Below are positions 1-8,949 of a DNA stretch of 64,000 nt, one piece after another. Position numbers and translations under genes: made by a program. The number at the start of each line of letters is the position of its first letter. Position 1 is the first letter of the stretch. Below the pieces are notes generated by a model that was not told the DNA's origin, searched no databases, and saw only the letters and a list, made by a program, of their open reading frames with translations. This stretch comes from Aggregicoccus sp. 17bor-14 (GTDB taxonomy: Bacteria > Myxococcota > Myxococcia > Myxococcales > Myxococcaceae), in NCBI RefSeq assembly GCF_009659535.1, contig NZ_VJZZ01000020.1, positions 49,827-113,826 of the forward strand, written 5' to 3'.

Positions 1-1919
1 TCGGGAGCGCCCACCGCGCGCGTGCCGGTGAGGCCCCACACGCGGCTCGTCTGGGGGTCTGCCGCGGGCGTGGCCAGCGCATCCTCCACCGTCCAGCCCT
101 CGGAGAGCGCGCGCGTGACCTTCGCGCGCTCGAGGCGCGGCGAGCTCTTGCCCGCGGCGATGAAGCCGCGGCCGCGCTCGCCGAAGCGCGCGGTGAGCAC
201 CTCGCGCAGGTGGTCGCTGAAATAGTGGGCCGCGGTGTGGCTCGCGCCCAGCTGCGCGATGGCGAGGCGCTCGGGGGCCCCGGCCTCGCGCGCGCGCCAG
301 GCGGCGAAGGTGCGCGCGAGCGCCTCGGGGAAGTGCAGCCCCGCGGGGTCCGGCACCGCCGCTGCCACGGCCGCATCGGGCGGGCGGCTGCGGGCGAAGG
401 CGCGCGCGAGCGCGAAGTCCAGCAGGTGGCCCATCAGGTCCGAGCCGCGGGCGCGCGGGTGCACCAGGTCCTCGTGCAGCACCCCGGCCGCGAGCCAGCG
501 CTCCGCCGCGCCCTCGCCGCCCATCGCCGCCTGCGCGTCCCAGAAGGCGCAGCCGCGCGCCTGCGCCACCTCGCGCAGGATGCGCGCCACCGGGGCCGTG
601 CCCTTGCGCGCCACCAGCTCGCCGCCCAGCGTGCGCACCGCCGCATCCAGCGGCCCCACCACGAGGCAGGCCGCCTCCGGCACCTGCTCGCGCACGCGCA
701 GGGCGAGCGCGTCCGCGTCGCGGCGCACCTCCACCTCGCTCGTCCACCCGCGCGAGAGCCGGAAGGCCTCGTTGCCCCCCAGCATCAGCACCACGAGGGA
801 CGGGTGGCGGCGGCGCAGCTCCGCGCGGAACACGGGGGCCTGCGCGCGCAGGAACACGCGCGCGTCCGCGCCGGCCAGCCCCACCGTGTCGTAGACCACG
901 CCGGGCCCGCCGCGCTCGAGGCTCACCCCGTGCAGCTCCACCTTTCCCTGCGTGCGCAGCAGCAGCTCGCGCGCGCCGGCCGGAAGGCTCAGGCGCGCGA
1001 ACGCGGGCTGCGCGCGCTCGAAGCGCGTCTGCACCCGCTGCAGCACCCGCCCGTCCACCGACACCTGCACGCTGCCGCCACCCGGCTGCGCGAGGAAGAA
1101 GAGCTCGGCCACGCGCGCGCCCGCGGCGTCGAAGCGCGCCGTCTCGCTCGCGCCCGCGGCCGTGGAGAAGGTGACGCCCAGCAGCCCCGCCTGGCCCGGC
1201 GGCACCTCCAGGTCCGTGAGGCGCGTCACCTGGAAGCCCGCGCTCGCCGTGCCCGCGCGCACGCCGCGCCCGCTCTTCTGCGGCCGGTCGATGAAGAGCA
1301 GCCCCGCGCCGCCCGAGCCGTGGCGCTCCTGCAGCCGCGCGCGCAAGAGGTCCGTGATGTGGTCCGAGGCCACGAGCGAGTCGCCCAGGTGCACCACCCG
1401 CACGGGCGCCTGCGCGCCCCCCGTGTCCAGCGCGCGCAGGGCCGCGAAGAAGGGCGCGAGCGCCTCCTCCTCGCACGAGCCCGCCGTGGCCCCCGCCCGC
1501 CGGCAGCCCGGCTCCAGCTCCACGTGCGCGGCGCCCAGCTGCGCGCGCAGCGCCTCGAGCGCCGCCGCCTTCGCGCGCGTGGCCTCACCCAGGCCCTGCT
1601 CCGCGTCGCCCGCGAGCGCGTGCAGCTGCCTCGCGTCCAGCGGAGGTGGGGCGGGGGCGGCTCCGGTGAGCGCGGCCTCGGCGAGCGCGGGCTCGGCCTC
1701 CTCGCTCGGCTCCGCGTCCAGGGGCTGCGCGGGCGGCGGCGGGCGGTCCGCGCCCCGGCGCGCCGGCCGCAGCAGCGCGAGCAGCCCGGGGGCGAGCGGC
1801 CCGCGCGCGAGCTGCGGCAGGGGGCGGAGGGCGTCGGGGAGCGGCGCCAGGCTCAGCCCCAGCGCGAGCGCCGCGGTGAGGGCCAGGGTGGCGCCGGTGG
1901 GGAGGCGGGGCGAGGACAA
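1..1919 (-). CDS. Tandem SGNH/GDSL hydrolase-like exported protein (3' end beyond window)
   Basis: The reading frame is open from a TTG at 1919 to the window edge (639 residues seen, no stop). The N-terminus looks like a signal peptide or anchor (hydrophobic residues about 9-26), followed by an Ala/Pro/Glu-rich linker. The first SGNH domain has block I HLGDS (Ser181), a GGNE block III, and a DLVHP block V (Asp484, His487), so a full catalytic set is visible. A second copy begins near residue 553 with QLGASHTAAHYF, where GDS has become GAS (Ser560); it aligns with the first domain in the segment following the nucleophile. The likely role is an envelope carbohydrate or peptidoglycan esterase, inferred from the family only. 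The start is uncertain: the frame is open upstream but without ATG. It is divergent from manC, 134 bp away. Confidence 0.72.
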   Translation of the reverse strand, partial: MSSPRLPTGATLALTAALALGLSLAPLPDALRPLPQLARGPLAPGLLALLRPARRGADRPPPPAQPLDAEPSEEAEPALAEAALTGAAPAPPPLDARQLHALAGDAEQGLGEATRAKAAALEALRAQLGAAHVELEPGCRRAGATAGSCEEEALAPFFAALRALDTGGAQAPVRVVHLGDSLVASDHITDLLRARLQERHGSGGAGLLFIDRPQKSGRGVRAGTASAGFQVTRLTDLEVPPGQAGLLGVTFSTAAGASETARFDAAGARVAELFFLAQPGGGSVQVSVDGRVLQRVQTRFERAQPAFARLSLPAGARELLLRTQGKVELHGVSLERGGPGVVYDTVGLAGADARVFLRAQAPVFRAELRRRHPSLVVLMLGGNEAFRLSRGWTSEVEVRRDADALALRVREQVPEAACLVVGPLDAAVRTLGGELVARKGTAPVARILREVAQARGCAFWDAQAAMGGEGAAERWLAAGVLHEDLVHPRARGSDLMGHLLDFALARAFARSRPPDAAVAAAVPDPAGLHFPEALARTFAAWRAREAGAPERLAIAQLGASHTAAHYFSDHLREVLTARFGERGRGFIAAGKSSPRLERAKVTRALSEGWTVEDALATPAADPQTSRVWGLTGTRAVGAP

Positions 1920-2012
1920 GCGGCCGCGCAGCCTAGCACCCGCACCTTCCCGGGCTCCTTTTCTGCCCGGCTCCCGCCCGGAGGGCAGGCAGGGAGGGAG
2001 GCCGCGCGGGCG

Positions 2013-2043
2013 TTGACGCGGCCCGGGGAGGCCAGTCTAGAAG
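2013..2043 (+). promoter_or_regulatory. Candidate sigma70-type promoter for manC
   Basis: TTGACG at 2013-2018 is followed 17 nt later by TCTAGA at 2036-2041; alternatively TAGAAG lies at 2038-2043 with a 19-nt spacer. The downstream sequence is AAGCCCC. The elements match the TTGAC / TAGAAG pattern of the promoter array at the right end of the window. The -10 lies only 10-17 nt before the manC ATG, so the leader would be very short. Confidence 0.55.
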
Positions 2044-2053
2044 CCCCCTCACC

Positions 2054-3124
2054 ATGGCCCTCTACCCCGTCATCATGGCCGGCGGCTCCGGCACGCGCTT
2101 CTGGCCCCTCTCGCGCAAGGCGCGCCCCAAGCAGTTCCTCCCCCTCGCCAGCAAGGCGCCGCTCATCGCGGACACCGTGGGCCGCCTCAAGGGGCTCGCC
2201 TCGGTGAAGGACACCTTCGTGGTGTGCGGCCCGCCGCACGCCAAGGCCGCGAGCAAGCTGGTGAAGGGCCTGCCGAAGCAGAACCTGCTGGTGGAGCCGG
2301 TGGCGCGCAACACGGCGCCCGCCATCGCGCTCGCCGCGCTGCACGTGGCGGCGCGCGACCCGCGCGGCATCCTGGTGGTGCTGCCCTCGGACCACCACGT
2401 CGCCGACCCCGCCGCCTTCCGCGCGACGCTGCAGGAGGCCGCGCACGTGGCGCAGGACGGGCACCTCGTCACGCTGGGCATCCAGCCGCACCACCCGGAG
2501 ACGGGCTACGGCTACATCCAGGTGGGCGAGCCGCTCGCGCCGGGCGGCGCGGGCAAGCGCGTGCGCGCCTTCCGCGAGAAGCCGGACCTGGCCACCGCGC
2601 AGGGCTACCTCCAGAGCGGCGACTACCTGTGGAACGGCGGCATCTTCGTCTTCCGCGCGGACGCCATCCTGCAGGCGCTCGGCGAGCACATGCCCGAGAT
2701 GAAGAAGGGCCTGGAGGCGCTGCGCAAGAGCGTGGGCAAGCGCACCTACGCGGGCGTGCTGAAGAAGGTGTTCCCGAAGCTGCCCAGCCAGTCCATCGAC
2801 TACGGGGTGATGGAGAAGGCCTCGAACATCGCGGTGCTGCCGGGTGACTTCGGCTGGTCGGACGTGGGCTCCTTCGCCGCCATCCCCGAGGTGCGCCCCG
2901 CGGACGCGAGCGGCAACGTGGTGAGCGGCGAGGGCGCGGTGCTGGTGGACTGCAAGGGCTGCGTGGTGCTCGCCGAGAAGCGCCCCCTCGCGGTGGTGGG
3001 CCTCACCGACACGGTGGTGGTGGACTCGGGCGACGCGGTGCTCGTGGTCCCGCGCAACCGCAGCCAGGACGTGCGCCAGGTCGTCGAGGCGCTCAAGGCG
3101 CGCAAGCTGGACAAGTACCTGTAG
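2054..3124 (+). CDS. manC: Mannose-1-phosphate guanylyltransferase
   Basis: Catalyses GTP + mannose-1-phosphate to GDP-mannose, the donor for polysaccharide and glycoconjugate synthesis, in the cytoplasm. The N-terminus carries the nucleotidyltransferase loop (GGSGTRFWPLSR, then PKQFLPL). Also visible are a VEPVARNTAPAI segment, the YGYI and FREKP motifs, and a WNGGIF motif, all typical of this family. At 356 residues it is the short monofunctional form; the C-terminal phosphomannose isomerase cupin of bifunctional ManC/AlgA is absent. A phosphomannomutase that would supply mannose-1-phosphate is encoded 11.6 kb downstream. The ATG at 2054 sits just after a good promoter candidate. The family call is firm. 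Confidence 0.93.
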   Translation: MALYPVIMAGGSGTRFWPLSRKARPKQFLPLASKAPLIADTVGRLKGLASVKDTFVVCGPPHAKAASKLVKGLPKQNLLVEPVARNTAPAIALAALHVAARDPRGILVVLPSDHHVADPAAFRATLQEAAHVAQDGHLVTLGIQPHHPETGYGYIQVGEPLAPGGAGKRVRAFREKPDLATAQGYLQSGDYLWNGGIFVFRADAILQALGEHMPEMKKGLEALRKSVGKRTYAGVLKKVFPKLPSQSIDYGVMEKASNIAVLPGDFGWSDVGSFAAIPEVRPADASGNVVSGEGAVLVDCKGCVVLAEKRPLAVVGLTDTVVVDSGDAVLVVPRNRSQDVRQVVEALKARKLDKYL

Positions 3125-3170
3125 AGGAGCGGCGTGAGGGAAGAAGGTCCCCCACCCCGTCTCCCGCGAC

Positions 3171-6100
3171 TCAGCTGTGCTCCGGCGCCGCCGGAGCCGC
3201 CGCCGGCACGGCCCCTGCCGCCGGCGCGCCCGTGTGCCCGCCGCCGCGCCCGCCCATCAGGCGCCGCACGACGACGAAGAACAGGGGCACGAAGAAGATG
3301 CCGAGCAGGGTGCCCACCACCATGCCGCCGAGCACGCCGGTGCCGATGGCGCGCTGGGCGCCGGAGCCCGCGCCGGTGGCGATGGCGAGCGGCACCACGC
3401 CGAAGCCGAAGGCCAGCGAGGTCATCAGGATGGGGCGCAGGCGCGCGCCCACCGCGTGCAGCGTGGCCTCCATGAGGCCCATGCCCTGCTCGAGGTTCTC
3501 CTTCGCGAACGCGACGATGAGGATGGCGTTCTTGCTGGAGAGGCCCACGGTGGTGAGCATGGCCACCTGGAAGTACACGTCGCGCTCCATGCCGCGCAGC
3601 AGCGTGGCGAGCACCGTGCCGAGGATGCCCAGCGGCGCCACCATCAGCACGGCGAGCGGGATGCCCCAGCTCTCGTACATGGCGGCGAGGCACAGCAGCA
3701 CCAGCATCAGCGAGAGCGAGTAGAGCAGGGGCGTCTGGGCGCCCGCCGCGCGCTCCTGGTAGGACTGGCCCGTCCACTCCAGGCTGATGCCGCGCGGCAG
3801 CGTGGAGACGATGCGCTCCACCTCCGCCATCGCGTCACCCGAGCTCACCCCGGGCGCCGCCTCGCCGGTGATCTCCATGGCGGACACGCCATTGAAGCGC
3901 TCGAGGCGCGGGCTGCCGTAGCTCCAGCGCGTGGAGGCGAAGGAGGACACCGGCACCATCGCGCCCTGCGCGTTGCGCACGCTCCAGCGGTTGAAGTCCT
4001 CGGGCACCATGCGGAAGGGGGCGTCCGCCTGGATGAACACGCGCTTCACGCGCCCGCGGTCGATGAAGTCGTCGATGTACACGCCGCCCCACGCGATGGA
4101 GAGCGTGGAGTTGATGTCCGCGGTCTGCAGCCCCAGCGCGCCCGCCTTGGCCACGTCCACGTCCACGCGGAACTGCGGCGTGTCGTTCTGGCCGTTGGGG
4201 CGCACGTTCGCGAGCAGCTTGCTCTGCGCCGCGGCGCCCAGGAACTGGTTGCGCGCGGCCGTGAGCGCCTCGTGCCCCGCGCCGAAGTTGTCCTTCAGGT
4301 AGAAGTCGAAGCCGGCCGCGTTGCCCAGCTCGGGCACCGCCGGAGGCGGGAAGGCGAAGGCGAGCGCGTCCTTGATCTGGCTCAGCGCCATCATCGCGCG
4401 CATGGCCACCGCGTTCACCTTCAGCTCGGGCGTGGTGCGCTCCTCCCAGGGCTTCAGGTTGATGAAGGCGATGCCGTTGTTCTGCCCGCTGCCACCGAAG
4501 CTGAAGCCCTGCACGGTGAACAGCGCCTGCACCGCGTCCTTCTCTTCCTGCAGGAAGTGCTGCTCCACGCGCTTGAGCACGTTGAGCGTGCGCTCCTGGG
4601 TGGCGCCCACGGGCGTCTGCACCATGGCGAACATGAAGCCCTGGTCCTCCTGGGGGAGGAAGGAGCTGGGCAGCCGGAAGAAGAGCACGCCCATCAGCAC
4701 CACCATCGCGGCGAACACCAGCATGAAGCGCGCGCGCCGCGCGAGGATGCCCTTCACCGCGCCCTGGTAGCGCGCGTTGCCCCGGTCGAAGGTGCGGTTG
4801 AACCAGCCGAAGAAGCCCTTCTCCTTGATGTGGTGCCCCTTGGGCACGGGCTTGAGCAGCGTCGCGCACAGCGCCGGGGTGAGGATGATCGCCACCAGCA
4901 CCGAGAGCGCCATCGAGGTCACGATGGTCACCGAGAACTGCCGGTAGATGACGCCCGTGCTGCCCGCGAGGAAGGCCATGGGCACGAACACCGCCGAGAG
5001 CACCACGCCGATGCCCACCAGCGCGCCGGTGATCTGGCTCATGCTCTTGCGCGTGGCCTCCACCGGTGAGAGCCCCTCCTCGCTCATCACGCGCTCCACG
5101 TTCTCCACCACCACGATGGCGTCGTCCACGAGCAGGCCGATCGCGAGCACCATCGCGAACATGGTGAGCATGTTCGCGGAGTACCCGAGCGCGCTGAGCA
5201 CCCCCACCGTGCCCAGCAGCACCACCGGCACCGCGATGGTGGGGATGAGGGTGGCGCGGAAGTTCTGCAGGAAGAGGAACATCACCAGGAACACCAGGAC
5301 GATCGCCTCGAGCAGCGTCTCCACCACGCCCTTGATCGCCACCCGCACGAAGGGCGTGGTGTCGAAGGGCACCACCGCCTTGAGCCCCTTGGGGAAGCTG
5401 GGCTGCAGCTCCTTGAGCGCCCGCTCCACGCCCTGCGCCGTGGTGAGCGCGTTGGCGCCGGTGGCCAGGTTCACCGCGATGCCCGTGGCGGGCTTGCCGT
5501 TGTAGCGGCTGACGAAGCTGTAGTCCTCGCTGCCCAGCTCCACGCGCGCGACCTCCCCCAGCCGCAGCGCGGAGCCGTCCGGGTTGGTGCGCACCACGAT
5601 GTTGCGGAACTGCTCCGGGGTCTGCAGGCGGTCCTGCGCGGTGATGGTCGCGTTGAGCTGCTGGCCCGGCACCGCGGGCGTGCCGCCCAGCTGCCCCACC
5701 ACCACCTGCTGGTTCTGCGCGCGCAAGGCCGCCGCCACGTCCGTGGGCGAGAGCCGGTAGGTGTCCAGCTTGTTCGGGTCCAGCCAGATGCGCATCGCGT
5801 ACTTCGCGCCGAACACCTGCGTGGTGCCCACGCCCGGCACGCGGGAGATGGGCTCCACCAGGTTCACCGAGACGTAGTCCTGGATGTCGTCACCCTTCAT
5901 GCTCCCGTCCTCGGAGTAGAAGCCGATGACCATCAGGAAGCCCGAGGCCGCCTTGCTCACGCTGATGCCCTGCTGCTGCACCACCTGCGGCAGCAGCGGC
6001 GTCGCCAGCTGCAGCTTGTTCTGCACCTGCACCTGCGCGATGTCCGGGTCGGTGCCGTTCTGGAAGGTGAGGGTCACGGACGAGGCGCCGTTGCCCTCGC

Positions 6101-6344
6101 TGGTGGCGGACATGTAGAGCAGCCCGTCCAGCCCCTTCATGTTCTGCTCGATGATCTGCGTCACCGAGTCCTCGACGGCCTTCGCCGAGGCGCCGGGGTA
6201 GAACGCGCTGACGCTCACCGTGGGCGGCGCGATCTGCGGGTATTGGGAGATGGCCAGCCGCGTGATGGAGAGCCCGCCCGCGAGCATCGTGATGATGGCG
6301 AGCACCCACGCGAAGATGGGTCGGTCGATGAAGAATCGAGACAT
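3171..6344 (-). CDS. RND-family (HAE1/AcrB-like) multidrug efflux inner-membrane pump
   Basis: A 1057-residue proton-driven efflux transporter of the inner membrane. It starts with the classic [18 protein letters not shown] segment and has two large periplasmic loops and twelve predicted TM helices. The TM4 proton-relay pair is present in [18 protein letters not shown], and the second-half [14 protein letters not shown] motif (TM10 lysine) is intact. Length is normal for AcrB/MexB. The C-terminus ends in a Gly/Ala/Pro-rich cytoplasmic tail. It follows its membrane fusion protein by 12 nt, so the two are probably one operon. No outer-membrane TolC-like factor is encoded nearby, so the complex must use one from elsewhere. 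The substrate cannot be told from sequence. Confidence 0.95.
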   Translation of the reverse strand: MSRFFIDRPIFAWVLAIITMLAGGLSITRLAISQYPQIAPPTVSVSAFYPGASAKAVEDSVTQIIEQNMKGLDGLLYMSATSEGNGASSVTLTFQNGTDPDIAQVQVQNKLQLATPLLPQVVQQQGISVSKAASGFLMVIGFYSEDGSMKGDDIQDYVSVNLVEPISRVPGVGTTQVFGAKYAMRIWLDPNKLDTYRLSPTDVAAALRAQNQQVVVGQLGGTPAVPGQQLNATITAQDRLQTPEQFRNIVVRTNPDGSALRLGEVARVELGSEDYSFVSRYNGKPATGIAVNLATGANALTTAQGVERALKELQPSFPKGLKAVVPFDTTPFVRVAIKGVVETLLEAIVLVFLVMFLFLQNFRATLIPTIAVPVVLLGTVGVLSALGYSANMLTMFAMVLAIGLLVDDAIVVVENVERVMSEEGLSPVEATRKSMSQITGALVGIGVVLSAVFVPMAFLAGSTGVIYRQFSVTIVTSMALSVLVAIILTPALCATLLKPVPKGHHIKEKGFFGWFNRTFDRGNARYQGAVKGILARRARFMLVFAAMVVLMGVLFFRLPSSFLPQEDQGFMFAMVQTPVGATQERTLNVLKRVEQHFLQEEKDAVQALFTVQGFSFGGSGQNNGIAFINLKPWEERTTPELKVNAVAMRAMMALSQIKDALAFAFPPPAVPELGNAAGFDFYLKDNFGAGHEALTAARNQFLGAAAQSKLLANVRPNGQNDTPQFRVDVDVAKAGALGLQTADINSTLSIAWGGVYIDDFIDRGRVKRVFIQADAPFRMVPEDFNRWSVRNAQGAMVPVSSFASTRWSYGSPRLERFNGVSAMEITGEAAPGVSSGDAMAEVERIVSTLPRGISLEWTGQSYQERAAGAQTPLLYSLSLMLVLLCLAAMYESWGIPLAVLMVAPLGILGTVLATLLRGMERDVYFQVAMLTTVGLSSKNAILIVAFAKENLEQGMGLMEATLHAVGARLRPILMTSLAFGFGVVPLAIATGAGSGAQRAIGTGVLGGMVVGTLLGIFFVPLFFVVVRRLMGGRGGGHTGAPAAGAVPAAAPAAPEHS

Positions 6345-6356
6345 GGTCGGCTCCGC

Positions 6357-7679
6357 TCACTTCCCGGTGGGTGCAGCGGCGGGGGCGCCGCCGCCAGTGC
6401 CTGCGTCCGGCCCGGCGCCGCGGCCCGCTGCAGCAGCGCCGCGGCCTGCGCCAGGGCCTGCTGCAGGACCGGCAGGGGGGCCTCCCTGCGCCTCGGCCGG
6501 GGCGCTCGCGGCCTCGGTGGCCTGCACCGGCATCCCCGGCTGCACCTTCTGCAGCCCCTCCACGATCACGCGGTCCCCGTCCACGAGCCCGCTGTCCACC
6601 AGCCACTTGTCGCCCACGGTGCGGCTGGCCTTCACCACGCGCGGCTCCACCTTGCCCTCCTTGTTCACCACGAGCGCGGTGGCGTCCCCCTTGGGGTCGC
6701 GCGCCACGCCCTGCTGCGGCACCAGCAGCCCCTGCTCGCGCACGCCGTTGCCCACCAGCGCGCGCACGTACATGCCGGGCAGCAGCACGTTGTCCGGGTT
6801 GGGCACCTGCACGCGCAGCGAGTAGCTGCCGGTGCCCGGGTCCACCGTCACGTCCGAGAAGGCGAGCTTGCCCTGGTGCGAGTAGCGGCTGCCGTCCTCG
6901 AGCAGGACGGTCACCGGGGCGCTGTCCGCGCGCTCCAGCGTGCCGGCGGCCACCGCCTTGCGCAGCTCCAGCAGCTCGGCGCTGGACTGGGTGAGGTCCA
7001 CGTAGATGGGGTCCAGCTGCTGCACCGTGGCGAGCGCCTGCGGCTGGTTCGCCGTCACCAGCGCCCCCTGCGTCACCGAGCTCTTGCCGATGCGCCCGGA
7101 GATGGGCGAGACGATGCGCGCGTAGCTCAGCGTCACCGCCGTGCGCTGCACCGCCGCCTGCGCCGCCTTCACGTCCGCCTGCGCCTGGCGGAACGTCGCC
7201 TCCGCGCGCTCGTGCTCCGCGGTGCTGATGGAGCCCATGCGCGCGAGCTCGCCCGCGCGCTTCGCGTTGAGCTCCTGCTGCGTGAGCGTGGCCTGCGCGC
7301 GCTCGAGCTGCGCCTGCGCGCTCGCGTGCTCCGCGCGGTAGGTGGAGTCGTCCAGCTGGTAGAGCGGCTGGCCCGCCTTCACCACCCCGCCCTCGGTGAA
7401 GAGGCGCTTCTCCACGATGCCGTTCACCTGGGGCCGCACCTCCGCCACCAGGAAGGGGTTGGTGCGCCCGGGCAGCTCGCGCGTGAGCATCACGGGGCCG
7501 GCGTGCAGCGTCACTACCGTGACGGCCGGGGGCGGCATGCCCTGGGGCGGACCGCCGCCGCCGCCGCCGGGGCCTCCCTCACCGCCGCCACCGCCACCAC
7601 CGTGACAGCCGAGCGCGAGGGCGAGGCCCACCAGCAAGCCGGAGAGCGCGGGCCGGGAAGAGGGCGGGAGCGACGACAT
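6357..7679 (-). CDS. RND efflux periplasmic adaptor (membrane fusion) lipoprotein
   Basis: Periplasmic adaptor linking the adjacent RND pump to an outer-membrane channel. From the ATG at 7679 the protein is 440 residues. It has a signal peptide ending in a lipobox-like LALGC (Cys about 25), then a Gly-rich linker. A lipoyl/barrel-sandwich region follows (GIVEKRLFTEGGVVKAGQPLYQLD), then an alpha-hairpin coiled coil rich in Ala/Gln/Glu, the second lipoyl half (RIVSPISGRIGKSSVTQGALV), a beta-barrel and a membrane-proximal domain. The C-terminus is a low-complexity Ala/Gly/Pro tail, longer than in AcrA. The in-frame extension upstream of 7679 is arginine-rich and not protein-like, so 7679 is the start. 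It is first in the two-gene operon. Confidence 0.94.
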   Translation of the reverse strand: MSSLPPSSRPALSGLLVGLALALGCHGGGGGGGEGGPGGGGGGPPQGMPPPAVTVVTLHAGPVMLTRELPGRTNPFLVAEVRPQVNGIVEKRLFTEGGVVKAGQPLYQLDDSTYRAEHASAQAQLERAQATLTQQELNAKRAGELARMGSISTAEHERAEATFRQAQADVKAAQAAVQRTAVTLSYARIVSPISGRIGKSSVTQGALVTANQPQALATVQQLDPIYVDLTQSSAELLELRKAVAAGTLERADSAPVTVLLEDGSRYSHQGKLAFSDVTVDPGTGSYSLRVQVPNPDNVLLPGMYVRALVGNGVREQGLLVPQQGVARDPKGDATALVVNKEGKVEPRVVKASRTVGDKWLVDSGLVDGDRVIVEGLQKVQPGMPVQATEAASAPAEAQGGPPAGPAAGPGAGRGAAAAGRGAGPDAGTGGGAPAAAPTGK

Positions 7680-7753
7680 GGGGGACCTCGGGAGGCTTGG
7701 GGACGTGAGGAAGGGCGCGTGCGCAGAGGGTCGCGGCGTGCGCGGGGCATGAT

Positions 7754-8680
7754 CTACTCGACGCGGGGGGCCTTGGCTGCAAAACCGCCATCGGAAAGAG
7801 GACGATCGAGCGCGGCCGGATTCGACATCGCGTCCTGGCCCTCGCGCGTCCAGGCCTCGAGCCCGTAGCGCCCGGCCACGAGCTGCTCGGCGCGCGCGCG
7901 CACCCGGGCCTCGCTCCCGGCGCCCAAGCCCCCCTCGCTCCAGCGCACCCCCAGCTGCTCCTCGAAGCCCGTTCGCAGCGCCCGGGCCGCCTCGGCGTGG
8001 CTCACCGCCCGGCCCGCCGCCTCCTCCAGGTCCACCATCGCGCCGCGCAGCCGCTCCGGGGCGAGCCCGAACAGCCGCCCGTGCAGCGCGTAGTCCGTGC
8101 GCAGCGGCAGGGCGCCGTGCTGCAAGAGCGCCCCGCGCACCCGCCGCTGCGCGCTGCCCACCAGCTTGCGCCCTCCCACCTTGAGCTCCTTGAGCGCCGG
8201 CGTGAGGAAGCAGGCCCCGTGCGCCGCGCCCGGGCCTGCGGCCGGCCGCGAGGGCTCGAGCTCCGCGCTCACGCCGAAGTGGCGCGCGAGCCCCGCCGCG
8301 AGCGCGCGCGACAGCAGGGTGTAGTTCTGCTCGATGTCGTCCGCGAAGGGCGGCGCCGTGCGCGCCACCACGCTGTAGGTGAGCTCGCCGTGGTGCAGTA
8401 CCCCCGAGCCGCCCGTCACCCGCCGCACCAGGTGCAGCCCCTCGGCGCGCGCCCCTTCCGCGTCCACGCTCGCGAGCTTCTGGGTGCGCCCCAGGCTGAG
8501 GCAGCCGGGGGAGAACACGTAGAGCCGCAGCGTGGGGCGGAAGTCCGGGTTCGCCGCCGCCTCCTCCAGCAGCGCCTCGTCCAGCGCCATCTGCCAGGCG
8601 CCGCTCGCCCCTTCCAGCTGCTCGAGGAGGTTCCACACGGGGGCAGCCGGTGCCGGGGCGTCGGGAGGGGAGGGGCTCAT
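7754..8680 (-). CDS. Lipoate/biotin ligase-fold octanoyltransferase (LipM-like)
   Basis: 308 residues with the lipoate-protein ligase fold. The conserved RRVTGGSGVLHHGELTYSV segment matches the substrate-binding block of LplA/LipM proteins. The ACF motif contains the cysteine that is the nucleophile in LipM octanoyltransferases. GGRKLVGSAQRR holds the conserved lysine, and LQHGALPL matches the downstream block. LipM moves octanoate from acyl carrier protein to lipoyl domains or GcvH; LplA uses free lipoate and ATP. The ACF cysteine favours LipM. The start was chosen at ATG 8680 because the upstream frame is arginine-rich and not conserved-looking. It is divergent from the kinase-like gene, 269 bp away, and no lipoyl synthase gene is adjacent. 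Confidence 0.8.
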   Translation of the reverse strand: MSPSPPDAPAPAAPVWNLLEQLEGASGAWQMALDEALLEEAAANPDFRPTLRLYVFSPGCLSLGRTQKLASVDAEGARAEGLHLVRRVTGGSGVLHHGELTYSVVARTAPPFADDIEQNYTLLSRALAAGLARHFGVSAELEPSRPAAGPGAAHGACFLTPALKELKVGGRKLVGSAQRRVRGALLQHGALPLRTDYALHGRLFGLAPERLRGAMVDLEEAAGRAVSHAEAARALRTGFEEQLGVRWSEGGLGAGSEARVRARAEQLVAGRYGLEAWTREGQDAMSNPAALDRPLSDGGFAAKAPRVE

Positions 8681-8787
8681 GGCGGGTTGCCTAACCGCGG
8701 CGCCCGGGGCCGTACAACCCCCTTGTCGCCCCCTCGCACCCCGGTGCGTGCACCCCCGGGCTCCCCCCGGGCTCTGGAGCCCCTCCC

Positions 8788-8823
8788 GGAACCTTCTACC
8801 CGCCTGATCCGGAAAAAGGTTCC
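8788..8823. promoter_or_regulatory. Inverted repeat in the lipM / kinase-like intergenic region
   Basis: Perfect 8-bp arms GGAACCTT (8788-8795) and AAGGTTCC (8816-8823) are separated by 20 bp. On the minus strand a TAGAAG hexamer, matching the -10 used elsewhere in this window, lies at 8793-8798 and overlaps one arm. This fits an operator over a promoter for the lipM-like gene, but no good -35 is visible, so it could also form an RNA hairpin. Confidence 0.35.
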
Positions 8824-8949
8824 GCCGCGCCGCGCCTCGCCGGCCGCCAGGTCCCGCAGTTCCGGGCACTTGCGCGCGCGCACGTGGGTTGCAGGCCCGG
8901 GGGCCGGCTTCCAGGGCGCCGTTCAGGGCCCCGGACGAGGGAGGCGGCG

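Noticed and set aside
210..2207. A 665-residue plus-strand frame across the left end
   Set aside because: Its translation is Arg/Ala/Gly-rich with no recognisable motif, while the opposite strand holds a coherent SGNH hydrolase; it is a GC-bias shadow.
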